Positions 36,830 to 45,748 of a stretch of 64,000 nucleotides of DNA are shown one piece after another. The notes under the pieces are model-generated. The model had not been told where the DNA came from. It ran no database searches and saw nothing but the letters and a program-made list of their open reading frames with translations. The first letter of the stretch is position 1. Each line of letters opens with the position of its first letter. The translations under genes and the position numbers were made by a program. Origin of the DNA: Fictibacillus arsenicus (GTDB lineage: Bacteria > Bacillota > Bacilli > Bacillales > Fictibacillaceae); contig NZ_MQMF01000001.1 in the NCBI RefSeq assembly GCF_001999465.1, positions 186,001 to 250,000 on the forward strand. Reading direction: 5' to 3'.

Positions 36830-39253
36830 TTATTTTCTTAACTGCGCTCCAAAGTGTTCTTCTAAACTTTTTAAAACGCGATTGTGTGCTGTTACAACTT
36901 CTTCGTCAGTCAGTGTACGCTCTGGATCAAAATATTTTAAAGAGAAAGCAAGTGATTTCTTTCCTTCTTCCATCTTCTCTCCTTGATACAGATCGAACAG
37001 ATTCACTTCTTTCAGCAGCTCACCGCCAGCAGCTTGAATCACTGTGAACAGATCGCCAGCAGGCAAGTCTTGATCAACTACTAGTGCGATGTCACGAGTG
37101 ATTGAAGGATAACGCGGCAATGTCTGATAGACCATTTGATCTGTTTCTGCTTCGATCAGACTCGTTGCGTTCAGCTCGAAAACGTAAGTGTCTTTTAGAT
37201 CCATCTCTTTTTGCAGTGCTGGGTGAAGCTGACCTACAAGCCCAACTGGAATACCATCTAATTTTACAACGGCTGTTCTTCCCGGGTGCATGTTTTCAAT
37301 TTCACCAGACTCATACGTAATGCGTTCAGAAAGATTCAATTCACTCATTAGTCCTTCTAAGATTCCTTTTAACACATAGAAGTCTACTGTTTTTCTTTCA
37401 CCTTGCCACAAGTGTTCGTTAAATACACCTGTTACAGCTCCTGAAACAAACACGTATTCTTCAGGAAGGTCGTTTAAAACTTCCTGGCGATTAATGAAAA
37501 CGGACCCCATTTCATAAACCGCCAAGTCTTCCATAGAGCGATTCTGGTTATATTGAAGTACTTCCAGAAGCTGAGGCAATAAACTCATGCGCAAAGTACT
37601 GCGCTCTTCACTCATCGGATGAGCAACTGAGATCGGGTATACAGCATCTTCCGTGTATGAAAAATGCGTAGATTTTTCTGGTGTTGTCAGTGCGTAAGTT
37701 ACTGCCTGATAAAGACCAGCACCTTCTAAATATTTACGAATCTCACGTCGCTTAGCCTGACTTGCTGTTAAGCCTCCAGGACGTGCCTCTGATAAAAGGT
37801 AAGTCGTAGGGATGCGATCGTACCCATAAATCCGCCCAACTTCTTCAATTAAATCAGCCTCAATCGTAATATCAGGTCTTCTAGTAGGAACAACAACTTC
37901 AAATATTCCGTTTGACTCTTTATATGAAAAACCTAAGCGATCAAAGATAGCTGCAGTTTGTTCGGATGTGATAGTCGTTCCAAGCAGATTATTCATTCTA
38001 GAAACATCCATTTTTACAGAATACATATTCACTTCGCGTTTTCCAGCTTCTACAATTCCATCTGCTACTTTACCGCCAGCTAATTCAGCCATTAACCCTG
38101 CCGCTCTTTTCGCTGCCGCATAAACACGGTTGCGGTCGATTCCTTTTTCATACCTCGAACTTGCTTCACTTCGCAAGCCGAGATCTTTTGAAGCTGCTCT
38201 CACACGGCTTGAAGCGAAATATGCTGCTTCTAGGAGCACGTTTGTTGTGTCATTCTGAACTTCACTTGTTGCTCCACCCATAACACCTGCAACTGCAATC
38301 GGCTCTTTGCCATTTGTAATTACCAAGTGGGTGTCTTTCAACGAGCGATTCTGATCATCAAGTGTCTGAATTTGCTCCCCTTCTGCAGCACGGCGAACAA
38401 CAATCTCTTTTGAACCGAGACGGTTGTAGTCAAATGCGTGAAGCGGCTGTCCATATTCAAGAAGAACATAGTTTGTTATATCAACAATGTTATTGATCGG
38501 ACGAATACCTGAAGCCATTAAACGATTTTGCATCCATAATGGTGATGGTCCGATTTTAACATCACGAATGATCATCGCCCCATAATAAGGATTGTCTTCT
38601 AAAGATTCAATGCTAACAGAGATAAAATCTTCAGCTTTTTCTTCGGATGCCGTGATCGATGTATCTGGAAGTTTAGCATCTTGCTCTAAAATAGCTGCTA
38701 CTTCATAAGCAACACCTAAAACGTTAAGGCAATCTGCGCGGTTTGGCGTAAGCCCAAGCTCCAACACATGGTCATTCAAGTTTAAATATTCCAATGCGTC
38801 GCTTCCTGGCTCTGCATCAGACGGCATCACAAAGATTCCTGAAGAATATTCTTTCGGAACAAGCTTTGTGTCAACTCCAAGCTCCTGCAGGGAACAAATC
38901 ATTCCAAGAGATTCCTCGCCGCGAAGCTTTGCTTTTTTTATTTTGAAGTTCCCAGGCAGAACTGCTCCAGGAACTGCCACTGCTACCTTTTGTCCTTCTG
39001 CAACATTCGGTGCGCCGCAAACGATCTGAGAAACTTCCCCTTGCCCGATATCAACTTTACAGACTCTCAGCTTATCTGCGTTTGGATGTTGTATACACTC
39101 TTTTACATACCCGACAACAACTCCGCTGATCCCTTTATTCAAGGATTCAACCATTTCAACTTCGATACCGCTCTTCGTTATTTTATCCGCTAGCTCAGAC
39201 GGACTGATTTCTACATTTACATACTCTTTTAGCCAGTTATAAGAAATTAGCAT
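36830..39253 (-). CDS. pheT: Phenylalanyl-tRNA synthetase beta subunit
   Basis: An 807-residue beta subunit. It has an N-terminal tRNA-binding OB domain (about 40-150: VVVGYVKECIQHPNADKL, VCGAPNVAEGQKV), a B3/B4 editing region, B5 (PTRRPDITIEADLIEEVGRIYGYD) and a C-terminal FDX-ACB anticodon-binding domain (YPSITRDIALVVD). It pairs with PheS in an alpha2-beta2 enzyme. ATG at 39251-39253 after GGGAGGGGAAATTTG, 18 bp after pheS. Confidence 0.97.
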   Translation of the reverse strand: MLISYNWLKEYVNVEISPSELADKITKSGIEVEMVESLNKGISGVVVGYVKECIQHPNADKLRVCKVDIGQGEVSQIVCGAPNVAEGQKVAVAVPGAVLPGNFKIKKAKLRGEESLGMICSLQELGVDTKLVPKEYSSGIFVMPSDAEPGSDALEYLNLNDHVLELGLTPNRADCLNVLGVAYEVAAILEQDAKLPDTSITASEEKAEDFISVSIESLEDNPYYGAMIIRDVKIGPSPLWMQNRLMASGIRPINNIVDITNYVLLEYGQPLHAFDYNRLGSKEIVVRRAAEGEQIQTLDDQNRSLKDTHLVITNGKEPIAVAGVMGGATSEVQNDTTNVLLEAAYFASSRVRAASKDLGLRSEASSRYEKGIDRNRVYAAAKRAAGLMAELAGGKVADGIVEAGKREVNMYSVKMDVSRMNNLLGTTITSEQTAAIFDRLGFSYKESNGIFEVVVPTRRPDITIEADLIEEVGRIYGYDRIPTTYLLSEARPGGLTASQAKRREIRKYLEGAGLYQAVTYALTTPEKSTHFSYTEDAVYPISVAHPMSEERSTLRMSLLPQLLEVLQYNQNRSMEDLAVYEMGSVFINRQEVLNDLPEEYVFVSGAVTGVFNEHLWQGERKTVDFYVLKGILEGLMSELNLSERITYESGEIENMHPGRTAVVKLDGIPVGLVGQLHPALQKEMDLKDTYVFELNATSLIEAETDQMVYQTLPRYPSITRDIALVVDQDLPAGDLFTVIQAAGGELLKEVNLFDLYQGEKMEEGKKSLAFSLKYFDPERTLTDEEVVTAHNRVLKSLEEHFGAQLRK

Positions 39254-39271
39254 CAAATTTCCCCTCCCTAA

Positions 39272-40306
39272 TTATGCATTTTTGAATTGTTTTAAGAACC
39301 GGATATCATTCGCATAAAAATGGCGGATATCATCTATGCCGTATTTAAGCATTGCGATTCGCTCAGGCCCCATACCAAATGCAAAGCCTGTGTACTTCTT
39401 AGAATCAAAACCAGCCATCTCCAGAACGTTCGGATGAACCATACCTGCTCCTAAAATTTCAATCCAGCCTGTCTGTTTACAGATTGAACATCCTTTCCCG
39501 CTGCATTTAAAACAAGAAATATCCATTTCAACAGACGGTTCTGTAAACGGGAAAAAGCTAGGTCGCAAACGAATTTTGCGGTCTTCACCAAACATTTTCT
39601 TAGCGAACGTTTCAAGAACACCCTTTAAGTCACTTAAACGCACGTTCTGGTCAACAACAAGTCCTTCAATCTGCATGAACTGATGAGAATGTGTTGCGTC
39701 ATCGTTATCTCTTCGGTAAACCTTTCCTGGAGAGATGATTTTCACAGGACCTTGCCCTTCATGCTTTTCCATCGTACGAGCTTGAACCGGTGAAGTCTGT
39801 GTTCTAAGTAAGATGTCTTCTGTGATAAAGAAAGAATCTTGCATGTCGCGAGCCGGATGGCCTTTAGGCAAATTTAGAGCTTCGAAATTATAATAGTCAG
39901 TCTCCACTTCTGGCCCTTCTGCAATCGTAAAGCCCATGCTTAGGAACAAGTCCTCAATTTCAGTTACAACAGCTGTAAGCGGATGCGCATTTCCTTGTTT
40001 TACAGGTCTTCCAGGCAAAGAAACATCAATTGTTTCCTTCGCTAGCTTCTCAGTAATCGCAGCATTTTCTAATTCTGTCTGCTTTTTTTCTAGTTCAAGC
40101 TGAATGCTGTCACGCACTTCATTCGCATAAGCACCGATCACAGGTCTTTCTTCTGCCGACAACTTCCCCATTCCCTTTAAAACTTCAGTAATGGGTCCTT
40201 TTTTTCCTAGGTAAGCTACCTTAACAGCTTGAAGATCTTTCAAATCATGACTTTCATTGATTTTTTCGATCGCTTCTACTTTTAGTGCTTCTAAACGGTC
40301 TTTCAA
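39272..40306 (-). CDS. pheS: Phenylalanyl-tRNA synthetase alpha subunit
   Basis: A 344-residue class II catalytic subunit. The N-terminal coiled coil precedes motif 2 ([20 protein letters not shown]) and motif 3 ([20 protein letters not shown]). The Cys-rich [13 protein letters not shown] insert is as in Bacillus. I chose the TTG at 40304-40306, which follows AAGGAGGGG and gives the same length as B. subtilis PheS; the longer frame would run into the T-box terminator. Controlled by the T-box at 40330. Confidence 0.97.
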   Translation of the reverse strand: MKDRLEALKVEAIEKINESHDLKDLQAVKVAYLGKKGPITEVLKGMGKLSAEERPVIGAYANEVRDSIQLELEKKQTELENAAITEKLAKETIDVSLPGRPVKQGNAHPLTAVVTEIEDLFLSMGFTIAEGPEVETDYYNFEALNLPKGHPARDMQDSFFITEDILLRTQTSPVQARTMEKHEGQGPVKIISPGKVYRRDNDDATHSHQFMQIEGLVVDQNVRLSDLKGVLETFAKKMFGEDRKIRLRPSFFPFTEPSVEMDISCFKCSGKGCSICKQTGWIEILGAGMVHPNVLEMAGFDSKKYTGFAFGMGPERIAMLKYGIDDIRHFYANDIRFLKQFKNA

Positions 40307-40329
40307 GTACAACCCCTCCTTAAAAATAT

Positions 40330-40575
40330 AAAAACTCCTCATCCAATAAGGGACGAGGAGTTCGCGGTACCACCCAATTTAACAATGAAAATACACTGTT
40401 CACTTCATTTTAATAACGGCTCTTCACCGGCCAGCCCTACTTTTTAATGTTCAGGTGGCAACTCAGGAGTGAATTCAATAATACCTACCAAAGAAATGCT
40501 TACAGTCCAGGACATTTCCTCCCTTTTTGGCGGAATGATTATCTACTCTTCTCCATCTGTGTTTTTTAATCTATT
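40330..40575 (-). ncRNA. T-box leader of pheST
   Basis: The T-box motif GGGTGGTACCGCG lies at 40363-40375 on the minus strand and is followed by a terminator (AACTCCTC...GAGGAGTT, then TTTTTATA). The upstream part folds into a stem carrying a candidate TTC (Phe) specifier in TTGAATTCACTCC. Uncharged tRNA-Phe should promote read-through. Confidence 0.92.
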
Positions 40576-40649
40576 CATATTCGTCTTTTTACATTATATA
40601 TGAACAAAATCAAGAATTGCAACGATCTCAGTATAAAAACAAGAAAACA

Positions 40650-41414
40650 TCATCGTTTGCGCTGAAGCTCATAAAGAAGAATGCCCGTCGCGACGGAAAC
40701 GTTAAGGGATTCTGCTTGACCAAAGATTGGTATCTTGACGTTAATCGAGGATTGTTCTTGAAACATCGCTTGTACACCTGATCCTTCATTTCCCATTATC
40801 AATGCGAATCCGTTCATATCTGGCAGCTCTCTCATATCAACTGCCTCTTGCAGGGATGTTGAAATCACAGGAACATCTTCAGCTTTACATTCAGTTATTA
40901 TTTCTTTTAGATCAGCTTTTATAATCGGCAAATGGAATAGCGATCCTTGAGTAGAACGAACGGTCTTGCCATTATAAAGATCTGCTGTACCTTCTCCTAA
41001 GAAAACCCCATCAATTCCTGCACTGTCTGCCGTACGTATAATTGTTCCTAAGTTTCCTGGATCTTGAACACCATCAATCAGCAAATAGCGTCTATTTCGT
41101 TTAATTCGTTCTTCGGGCTGTTCCGTCATTTCGCATACAGCAATAATACCTTGTGGTTTTTCTGTTTCAGAAAGCTGTTTCATTAGTTTTGCAGGGACAG
41201 ACCATAACGTGAATTTATTTTTGAGCCATTCCTCTTTAATCTTAAAGTTCTCTTCAATAATGACATGTTGAAGCTTTGCACCAGAAGAAATTGCTTCTTC
41301 AATAAGATGTGGACCTTCCAGCAGGAAAGTACCTGTTTTTTCTCTTTCTTTTCTTGAATGCAGTTTTTTCCATTGCTTTAACGAAGCGTTGGATTCGGAT
41401 TCGATGTGTTTCAT
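40650..41414 (-). CDS. ysgA: SpoU-family RNA 2'-O-methyltransferase YsgA
   Basis: A 254-residue TrmH/SpoU methyltransferase. It has an N-terminal substrate-binding L30-like domain (about 1-95) and a knotted SPOUT domain with DPGNLGTIIRTADSAG, LIMGNEGSGV and IPIFGQAESLNVSVATGILLYE. It probably modifies rRNA; the site is unknown. ATG after AAAGGAGTACTTATT. Upstream of pheS, as in B. subtilis. Confidence 0.92.
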   Translation of the reverse strand: MKHIESESNASLKQWKKLHSRKEREKTGTFLLEGPHLIEEAISSGAKLQHVIIEENFKIKEEWLKNKFTLWSVPAKLMKQLSETEKPQGIIAVCEMTEQPEERIKRNRRYLLIDGVQDPGNLGTIIRTADSAGIDGVFLGEGTADLYNGKTVRSTQGSLFHLPIIKADLKEIITECKAEDVPVISTSLQEAVDMRELPDMNGFALIMGNEGSGVQAMFQEQSSINVKIPIFGQAESLNVSVATGILLYELQRKR

Positions 41415-41454
41415 AATAAGTACTCCTTTAAATCATAAAAATTTATTAATTTTT

Positions 41455-41484
41455 TCATAAAACAAGATCAGAACGTGCACAATA
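41455..41484 (+). promoter_or_regulatory. Possible sigma-G promoter of sspI
   Basis: TCATA (41455-41459), 18 bp, CACAATA (41478-41484) resembles the forespore sigma-G consensus (GNATR, CATNNTA). Support is mostly the identity of the gene behind it. Confidence 0.45.
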
Positions 41485-41517
41485 AAAAAAGAAAAATATT
41501 AATAGAGGTGCTTATCC

Positions 41518-41724
41518 ATGAATCTTGATTTGAGAAAAGCTGTATTGCATAACGTTACTGGCAACAATAAAGAACAATTGCAAGATACGATCGTTGATGC
41601 CATTGAGAGCGGAGAAGAAAAAATGCTTCCTGGTCTAGGTGTCCTTTTCGAAGTAATCTGGAAAAATTCAGACGAACAAAAGAAGGAAGAAATCTTAACA
41701 ACTTTATCTAACGGCTTAAAATAA
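41518..41724 (+). CDS. sspI: Small acid-soluble spore protein SspI
   Basis: A 68-residue minor small acid-soluble spore protein, very close to B. subtilis SspI ([25 protein letters not shown]). Made in the forespore and stored in the spore core. ATG after AGAGGTGCTTATCC. A hairpin AAACCCGG...CCGGGTTTT lies directly behind it (41726-41748) as terminator. Divergent from ysgA. Confidence 0.97.
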   Translation: MNLDLRKAVLHNVTGNNKEQLQDTIVDAIESGEEKMLPGLGVLFEVIWKNSDEQKKEEILTTLSNGLK

Positions 41725-41754
41725 AACCCGGTTTTTTCCGGGTTTTGTTTTTTA

Positions 41755-42249
41755 TTAATATCCTGTATCTTGACGCTCATGGTTTACGGCGTTTTTATCA
41801 AAGTAGGCTGTTACAATATCATCATTTGTAAACCCAAGCATATACCCTAAATCTAAATAATTTGATAATAATAACAGATAGACATTTTTACTTTTATTCA
41901 CTTGTAATTGACTAATTATTTTATATAAAGAAAGAAATTGTTCTATTACTGTTTTTTCAGAGTTAGTACTTTCAATAAAGGAAATCTCATTTTTATTTAT
42001 ATTTAAATCTAATCCTAGAGATAATATAAAATGAAAACCGTCAACATACTCTTCTAAAATTACATTACGAGGGGAAGGTGGTTTAATACTCCAATATTTA
42101 AAACACCTTGTTTCATTTGCCAGTTCACCTAATTCCACAATCAAAGCAAATAGGTGTTCTTCATACAATTCTTTATCATGTAGATTATATTTATTCACAA
42201 TTCTTTCATTCAGTTGTTGCTGCATTAAAAAAAGTTGTTCGAAATTCAA
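41755..42249 (-). CDS. Dimeric all-alpha dUTPase (dUTPase_2)
   Basis: A 164-residue helical NTP pyrophosphatase of the dimeric dUTPase family. The metal motifs are visible: IVELGELANETRCFKYWS (ExxE) and ILEEYVDGFHFILSLGLDL (ExxD). It would convert dUTP to dUMP and remove the product of the nearby deaminase. ATG before MNFEQL after AAGGAGGTC-type spacing. A terminator at 42315 separates it from the two upstream genes. The DNA is notably AT-rich. Not present here in B. subtilis. Confidence 0.88.
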   Translation of the reverse strand: MNFEQLFLMQQQLNERIVNKYNLHDKELYEEHLFALIVELGELANETRCFKYWSIKPPSPRNVILEEYVDGFHFILSLGLDLNINKNEISFIESTNSEKTVIEQFLSLYKIISQLQVNKSKNVYLLLLSNYLDLGYMLGFTNDDIVTAYFDKNAVNHERQDTGY

Positions 42250-42314
42250 AATTAAGACCTCCTTAACAGAAATATTATAACAAAGTAATCTAGATTTGAT
42301 GATAAATTTTATAA

Positions 42315-42350
42315 CAAAAAAAGATACCGGAATCCCAGCATCTTTTTTTC
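42315..42350 (-). terminator. Terminator after dcd-like pair
   Basis: On the minus strand GATGCTGG pairs with CCGGTATC (two G-U pairs), extended by an A run and a T run, directly behind the membrane-anchored dCTP-deaminase-like gene. Confidence 0.75.
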
Positions 42351-42990
42351 AGTCTTTTATAATTGATATAATTGCTATACTTATTGTCACTAATAAGCTT
42401 ATTAAAAAACTAATAAACCCCCAATATGGGCCAGTTACAATGTTTTTGAATTTTTCCCTCTTATTTTCTCTCGGATTACTTTCTAGTTGTTTAGGCTCTT
42501 TATCATATACATGCACTCCGTCACGTAATACGTTATGTATAATTAAACTGCAGAATTTTTGACCCTTTTTTAGCTTCACAGTTCGTTTTCCAAGATTAAA
42601 TACTGTTATTAAAAGTTTACCTCTATAACCCGGATCTATTTTAGAGGTTGTATTTGAAATTCCTACCCTGAGCAAACCCACTTTGGGTAGTATCTGTCCA
42701 AATCTATATCTTGGGAAGTGAACATATTCCTCTGTTTCAATAATTACTGCTGCTCCAGGATTTAAAGTTATTACTTGTCCTTCTGCTAAACGCATTTGTC
42801 TTGGCTCGTTATGATCCAAGTACTCCTTTCCCACCCTAAGATCATATGATGTATTTGCTTCATGAGGTTCATTTAGTTGGTTTGTATCCAAATTGGTCAT
42901 TAATACTTTTAAATCTTCTAAAGAAAATTCTTCTTGTCTTGTGACTATGCTTTGATGTTTTCCATCAGTAATAAAAGGTACAACTGACAT
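42349..42990 (-). CDS. Membrane-anchored, degenerate dCTP-deaminase-fold protein
   Basis: A 213-residue protein. The first 170 residues follow the dCTP deaminase/dUTPase beta-fold (SYDLRVGKEYL, LNPGAAVIIETEEYVHFP, SKIDPGYRGKLLITVFNLGK, LKKGQKFCSLIIH). The RSSxxRLG motif is replaced by LPKVGLLRVG, and the catalytic Glu of the LExxN strand is Thr. The last 25 residues form a membrane helix (FISFLISLLVTISIAIISII). It is therefore unlikely to be a normal deaminase and may bind nucleotides at the membrane. It starts 13 bp after dcd. Confidence 0.75.
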   Translation of the reverse strand: MSVVPFITDGKHQSIVTRQEEFSLEDLKVLMTNLDTNQLNEPHEANTSYDLRVGKEYLDHNEPRQMRLAEGQVITLNPGAAVIIETEEYVHFPRYRFGQILPKVGLLRVGISNTTSKIDPGYRGKLLITVFNLGKRTVKLKKGQKFCSLIIHNVLRDGVHVYDKEPKQLESNPRENKREKFKNIVTGPYWGFISFLISLLVTISIAIISIIKD

Positions 42991-43003
42991 AATTAATCCC
43001 CCA

Positions 43004-43519
43004 TTAAAATTCTTTATATAAATAACTGGGTTGAACTCCTTTATTATTTTGATACTTTAAGCCACTGTAATTTTCAAAATCTCCTTTAATTGTATGGTAG
43101 TATATCTGACAAATATTCACACCTTCGTATATCCGTATTGGCTGTACACATGATATTTCTAAAGTCCAATAGCCCTTAAAACCAATATTTCCATACGGAG
43201 AGGAAAAATGAATTGTGAGACCTAATCTCCCTATCGATGATCTACCTTCTATAGTGGGGATATAATTATTAGTTTCTGTGTACTCTAGAGTTCTGCCTAA
43301 ATAAAGTTTACCAGGTTGTAGAATCAGCCCTTCTTCTGGGATAGTTATTAGCTTGGTCTTATTTTTTTTCTTCATGTCTAGAATTTCTACTTCATATAAT
43401 AATAGCTCTTTTCCTAATCTCAAATTATAACTATTTGGATTCAATTGTTTTTCATCAAAGGGAGTAATTACTATATCTTTGCCTATATTCTTTTTTATTT
43501 CTAAACCTGATAAAATCAA
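43004..43519 (-). CDS. dcd: dCTP deaminase
   Basis: A 171-residue dCTP deaminase-family enzyme. It has the N-terminal NPNSYNLRLGKELL, the substrate motif RSSIGRLGLTIH (about 93-104), and GFKGYWTLEISC with the catalytic Glu aligned to E. coli Glu138. It would make dUTP from dCTP, or dUMP directly if bifunctional. The TTG at 43517-43519 follows GGAGGGATAACTT. It forms an operon with the membrane-anchored relative. Similar enzymes act in phage defence by draining dCTP; whether this one does is unknown. Confidence 0.85.
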   Translation of the reverse strand: MILSGLEIKKNIGKDIVITPFDEKQLNPNSYNLRLGKELLLYEVEILDMKKKNKTKLITIPEEGLILQPGKLYLGRTLEYTETNNYIPTIEGRSSIGRLGLTIHFSSPYGNIGFKGYWTLEISCVQPIRIYEGVNICQIYYHTIKGDFENYSGLKYQNNKGVQPSYLYKEF

Positions 43520-43635
43520 AAGTTATCCCTCCATTTTTAAACTGGTTCAAGAGATAAAATATTTTTAAATTCTCCTATTTAACCTAGCAAATTATGACAA
43601 ATTTTTCAACATTTTATTTACTTCTTTCTATAAAT

Positions 43636-43664
43636 AAAAAAGCATGCCTTAAGCAGGCATGCGT
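43636..43664 (-). terminator. Terminator of the TVP38 gene
   Basis: GCATGCCT pairs with AGGCATGC, followed by TTTTTTATT on the minus strand. The arm covers the stop codon of the gene. Confidence 0.75.
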
Positions 43665-44248
43665 CTCTTTTCTGCTTTTTCTGTTTCCTCAAAAAACTCA
43701 CTCCATTTTATGACCCATTCTTTCCGTCTTAGCAAATAAAACAGGACTGAAAGCACAATAAGCAGTATGGCTGAAGTTAAAAGAGACAATGAGAGCATAA
43801 TAGATCCGAACGATGAATAAAAAATGGCTATAGGAATGTTTGAGATGATGCTTGCCTTTGTATATTCTTTAAAATTTGACGAAACTTCGATCAAACAAAG
43901 ACTTAACAGGTGAAAATGCATGAATGGAATCATCTTTAAGATGGCTATCTGACCTACTGAAAAAGGCATTCTTTTTCCAATCCATTTTCTTTGCAGTCTT
44001 TTTACTTTTTTCATAAGCTTTGGCATACTTTTCATCCCAAAATAAAAGAGTACACTCGACAGGGTAATGCCGATGACAGAATAAAAAGTGCCTGCTACTG
44101 CACCAAATAAAATTCCTCCTGTAAGACAGATCAAACCAACTGGCAAGAAAAAAAATTGCCTGAACGCTTGCAGAAGTATAAAGAGCAAAGGGGCAAAAAT
44201 TCCGCTGAACTTAAGGACTTCCATGTAAACACTAGTATTCTCTAACAC
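43649..44248 (-). CDS. TVP38/TMEM64-family membrane protein
   Basis: A 199-residue polytopic membrane protein of the TVP38/DedA superfamily. The signature is FRQFFFLPVGLICLTGGILFGAVAG, followed by SVLFYFGMKSMPKL and a re-entrant loop region near PFMHFHLLSLCLIEVSS. Relatives are proposed lipid scramblases. The GTG at 44246-44248 follows GGGGAGGTGCGGC. Divergent from cydA. Confidence 0.85.
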   Translation of the reverse strand: MLENTSVYMEVLKFSGIFAPLLFILLQAFRQFFFLPVGLICLTGGILFGAVAGTFYSVIGITLSSVLFYFGMKSMPKLMKKVKRLQRKWIGKRMPFSVGQIAILKMIPFMHFHLLSLCLIEVSSNFKEYTKASIISNIPIAIFYSSFGSIMLSLSLLTSAILLIVLSVLFYLLRRKEWVIKWSEFFEETEKAEKRRMPA

Positions 44249-44391
44249 GCCGCACCTCCCCTTTAAGTCAACATATGACAGCAGACGAGCACTATATGAC
44301 AATTTTATCGCGTGAATAAACCTATATGCTTTATGACACCTTAAACATAGATTGTTTGTTTACATAGTTTTATTTTTTAGGAGGATTCGGC

Positions 44392-45732
44392 ATGGACACA
44401 GTAGTACTCGCGAGAGCGTTTTTTGGCACATCACTGGGTTTTCATATCATTTTTGCTACCCTCGGTGTTGGTCTTCCCTTAATGATTGTTATCGCAGAAA
44501 TCATTCATCAAGTAAAAGGGGACAATGATTATGCCATCATGGCAAAGCGCTGGACTAAGGCGTTTGCTGTATTACTAGGTGTTGCTATTCCCTCTGGAAC
44601 TATAGTAGGTGTTCAGCTTTCGCTACTTTGGCCTGGATTCATGGAAATCGTAGGTAAAGTAATCTCACTGCCTTTTCAGATTGAAATCTTTGCTTTTTTC
44701 TTAGAAGCTCTTTTCATGTCTATCTATGTGTATGCCGCTGACAGACTTCCAAAGTACTTCCGCCTGATCTCTGTTTTCTTTGTTGCCTTTGGAGCTGTTG
44801 CTTCAGCTATTCTTATTACAGCGGTAAATACATGGATGAACACGCCTGACGGTTTTAAGATAAAGTCAGATGGTACGATCTATGATGTTCACCCATGGGA
44901 CGCATTCTTTAACCCAAGTTTCGTATCTTCTGCCTTCCATGTAGCGATTACTGCTTATATGACAGGTGCTTTTGCAGTAGCATCAGTAGCTGCATTCAAA
45001 CTAATGAAAAAGCGTTCTGACCGGGAACGAGCTTATCACCTTAAAGGATTGTTCATGTCCCTTGCAGTTGCTTTTACGATGAGTTTCATATCCACATTAT
45101 CAGGGCATCACTCAGCACAGATCCTTCATCAGCATTCTCCAGAGAAATTAGCAGCTGCAGAAGGTTTGTTTGAAACCCAGCGATATGCACCGCTTGCGAT
45201 AGGCGGCTTCACCGATCCGAAGACAGAGGAAGTAAAATACGGCATCGAAATTCCCTGGGCATTGAGCTGGCTTGCAGCAGGCAAGTTTGATACTGAAGTA
45301 AAAGGATTGTATGAATTCCCGCGGGAAACATGGCCTCCTTTTTACGTGCATACTTTGTTTAACTTAATGGTGGGTATCGGAACACTTTTATTAGGACTTG
45401 CAGGCATCGCATTGTTGTATTGGTGGTTCTTTATTAAGAAAAGGGGCAAACCTTTTCCAAAATGGCTGCTTTGGTCGCTCGTCTTATCCGGTCCGCTTTC
45501 CATGCTGTGCATTGAATTTGGCTGGGTATTCAGCTGCAGCGGCAGACAGCCATGGACCATTTACAGAGTTCAAACAACTGCAGAAGCAGCCACGAGGAAT
45601 GAAAATCTTGGAATGCTTTTCCTCTTGTTTTTACTTTTGTATGCTCTATTGAGTGTTTTGACGATTTTAATATTGACTGCTTATTTCAAACGCAATCCAG
45701 TGTCTAAAGATATGGATAAACTATACGGATAG
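44392..45732 (+). CDS. cydA: Cytochrome bd oxidase subunit I
   Basis: A 446-residue CydA with a short Q-loop. Haem-ligand region: FGTSLGFHIIFA near residue 17 (b595), SAFHVAITAYM near 180 (b558). The quinol loop carries the GRQPWTIYR motif. It oxidises menaquinol and reduces oxygen at low oxygen. The sequence is close to the YthA-type proteins of Bacillus. ATG after AGGAGGATTCGGC. Forms an operon with cydB, 16 bp apart. I found no clear Fnr or Rex site in the 90 bp upstream. Confidence 0.93.
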   Translation: MDTVVLARAFFGTSLGFHIIFATLGVGLPLMIVIAEIIHQVKGDNDYAIMAKRWTKAFAVLLGVAIPSGTIVGVQLSLLWPGFMEIVGKVISLPFQIEIFAFFLEALFMSIYVYAADRLPKYFRLISVFFVAFGAVASAILITAVNTWMNTPDGFKIKSDGTIYDVHPWDAFFNPSFVSSAFHVAITAYMTGAFAVASVAAFKLMKKRSDRERAYHLKGLFMSLAVAFTMSFISTLSGHHSAQILHQHSPEKLAAAEGLFETQRYAPLAIGGFTDPKTEEVKYGIEIPWALSWLAAGKFDTEVKGLYEFPRETWPPFYVHTLFNLMVGIGTLLLGLAGIALLYWWFFIKKRGKPFPKWLLWSLVLSGPLSMLCIEFGWVFSCSGRQPWTIYRVQTTAEAATRNENLGMLFLLFLLLYALLSVLTILILTAYFKRNPVSKDMDKLYG

Positions 45733-45748
45733 GAAGGAGGGGAATGGT

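Noticed and set aside
41755-43519. Prophage remnant around the nucleotide genes
   Set aside because: dUTPase and dCTP deaminase genes occur in phages, but no integrase, structural genes or attachment repeats are visible nearby.
44303-44391. Fnr or Rex site upstream of cydA
   Set aside because: I looked for TGTGA-N6-TCACA and TTGTGAA-type palindromes and found none of acceptable quality.
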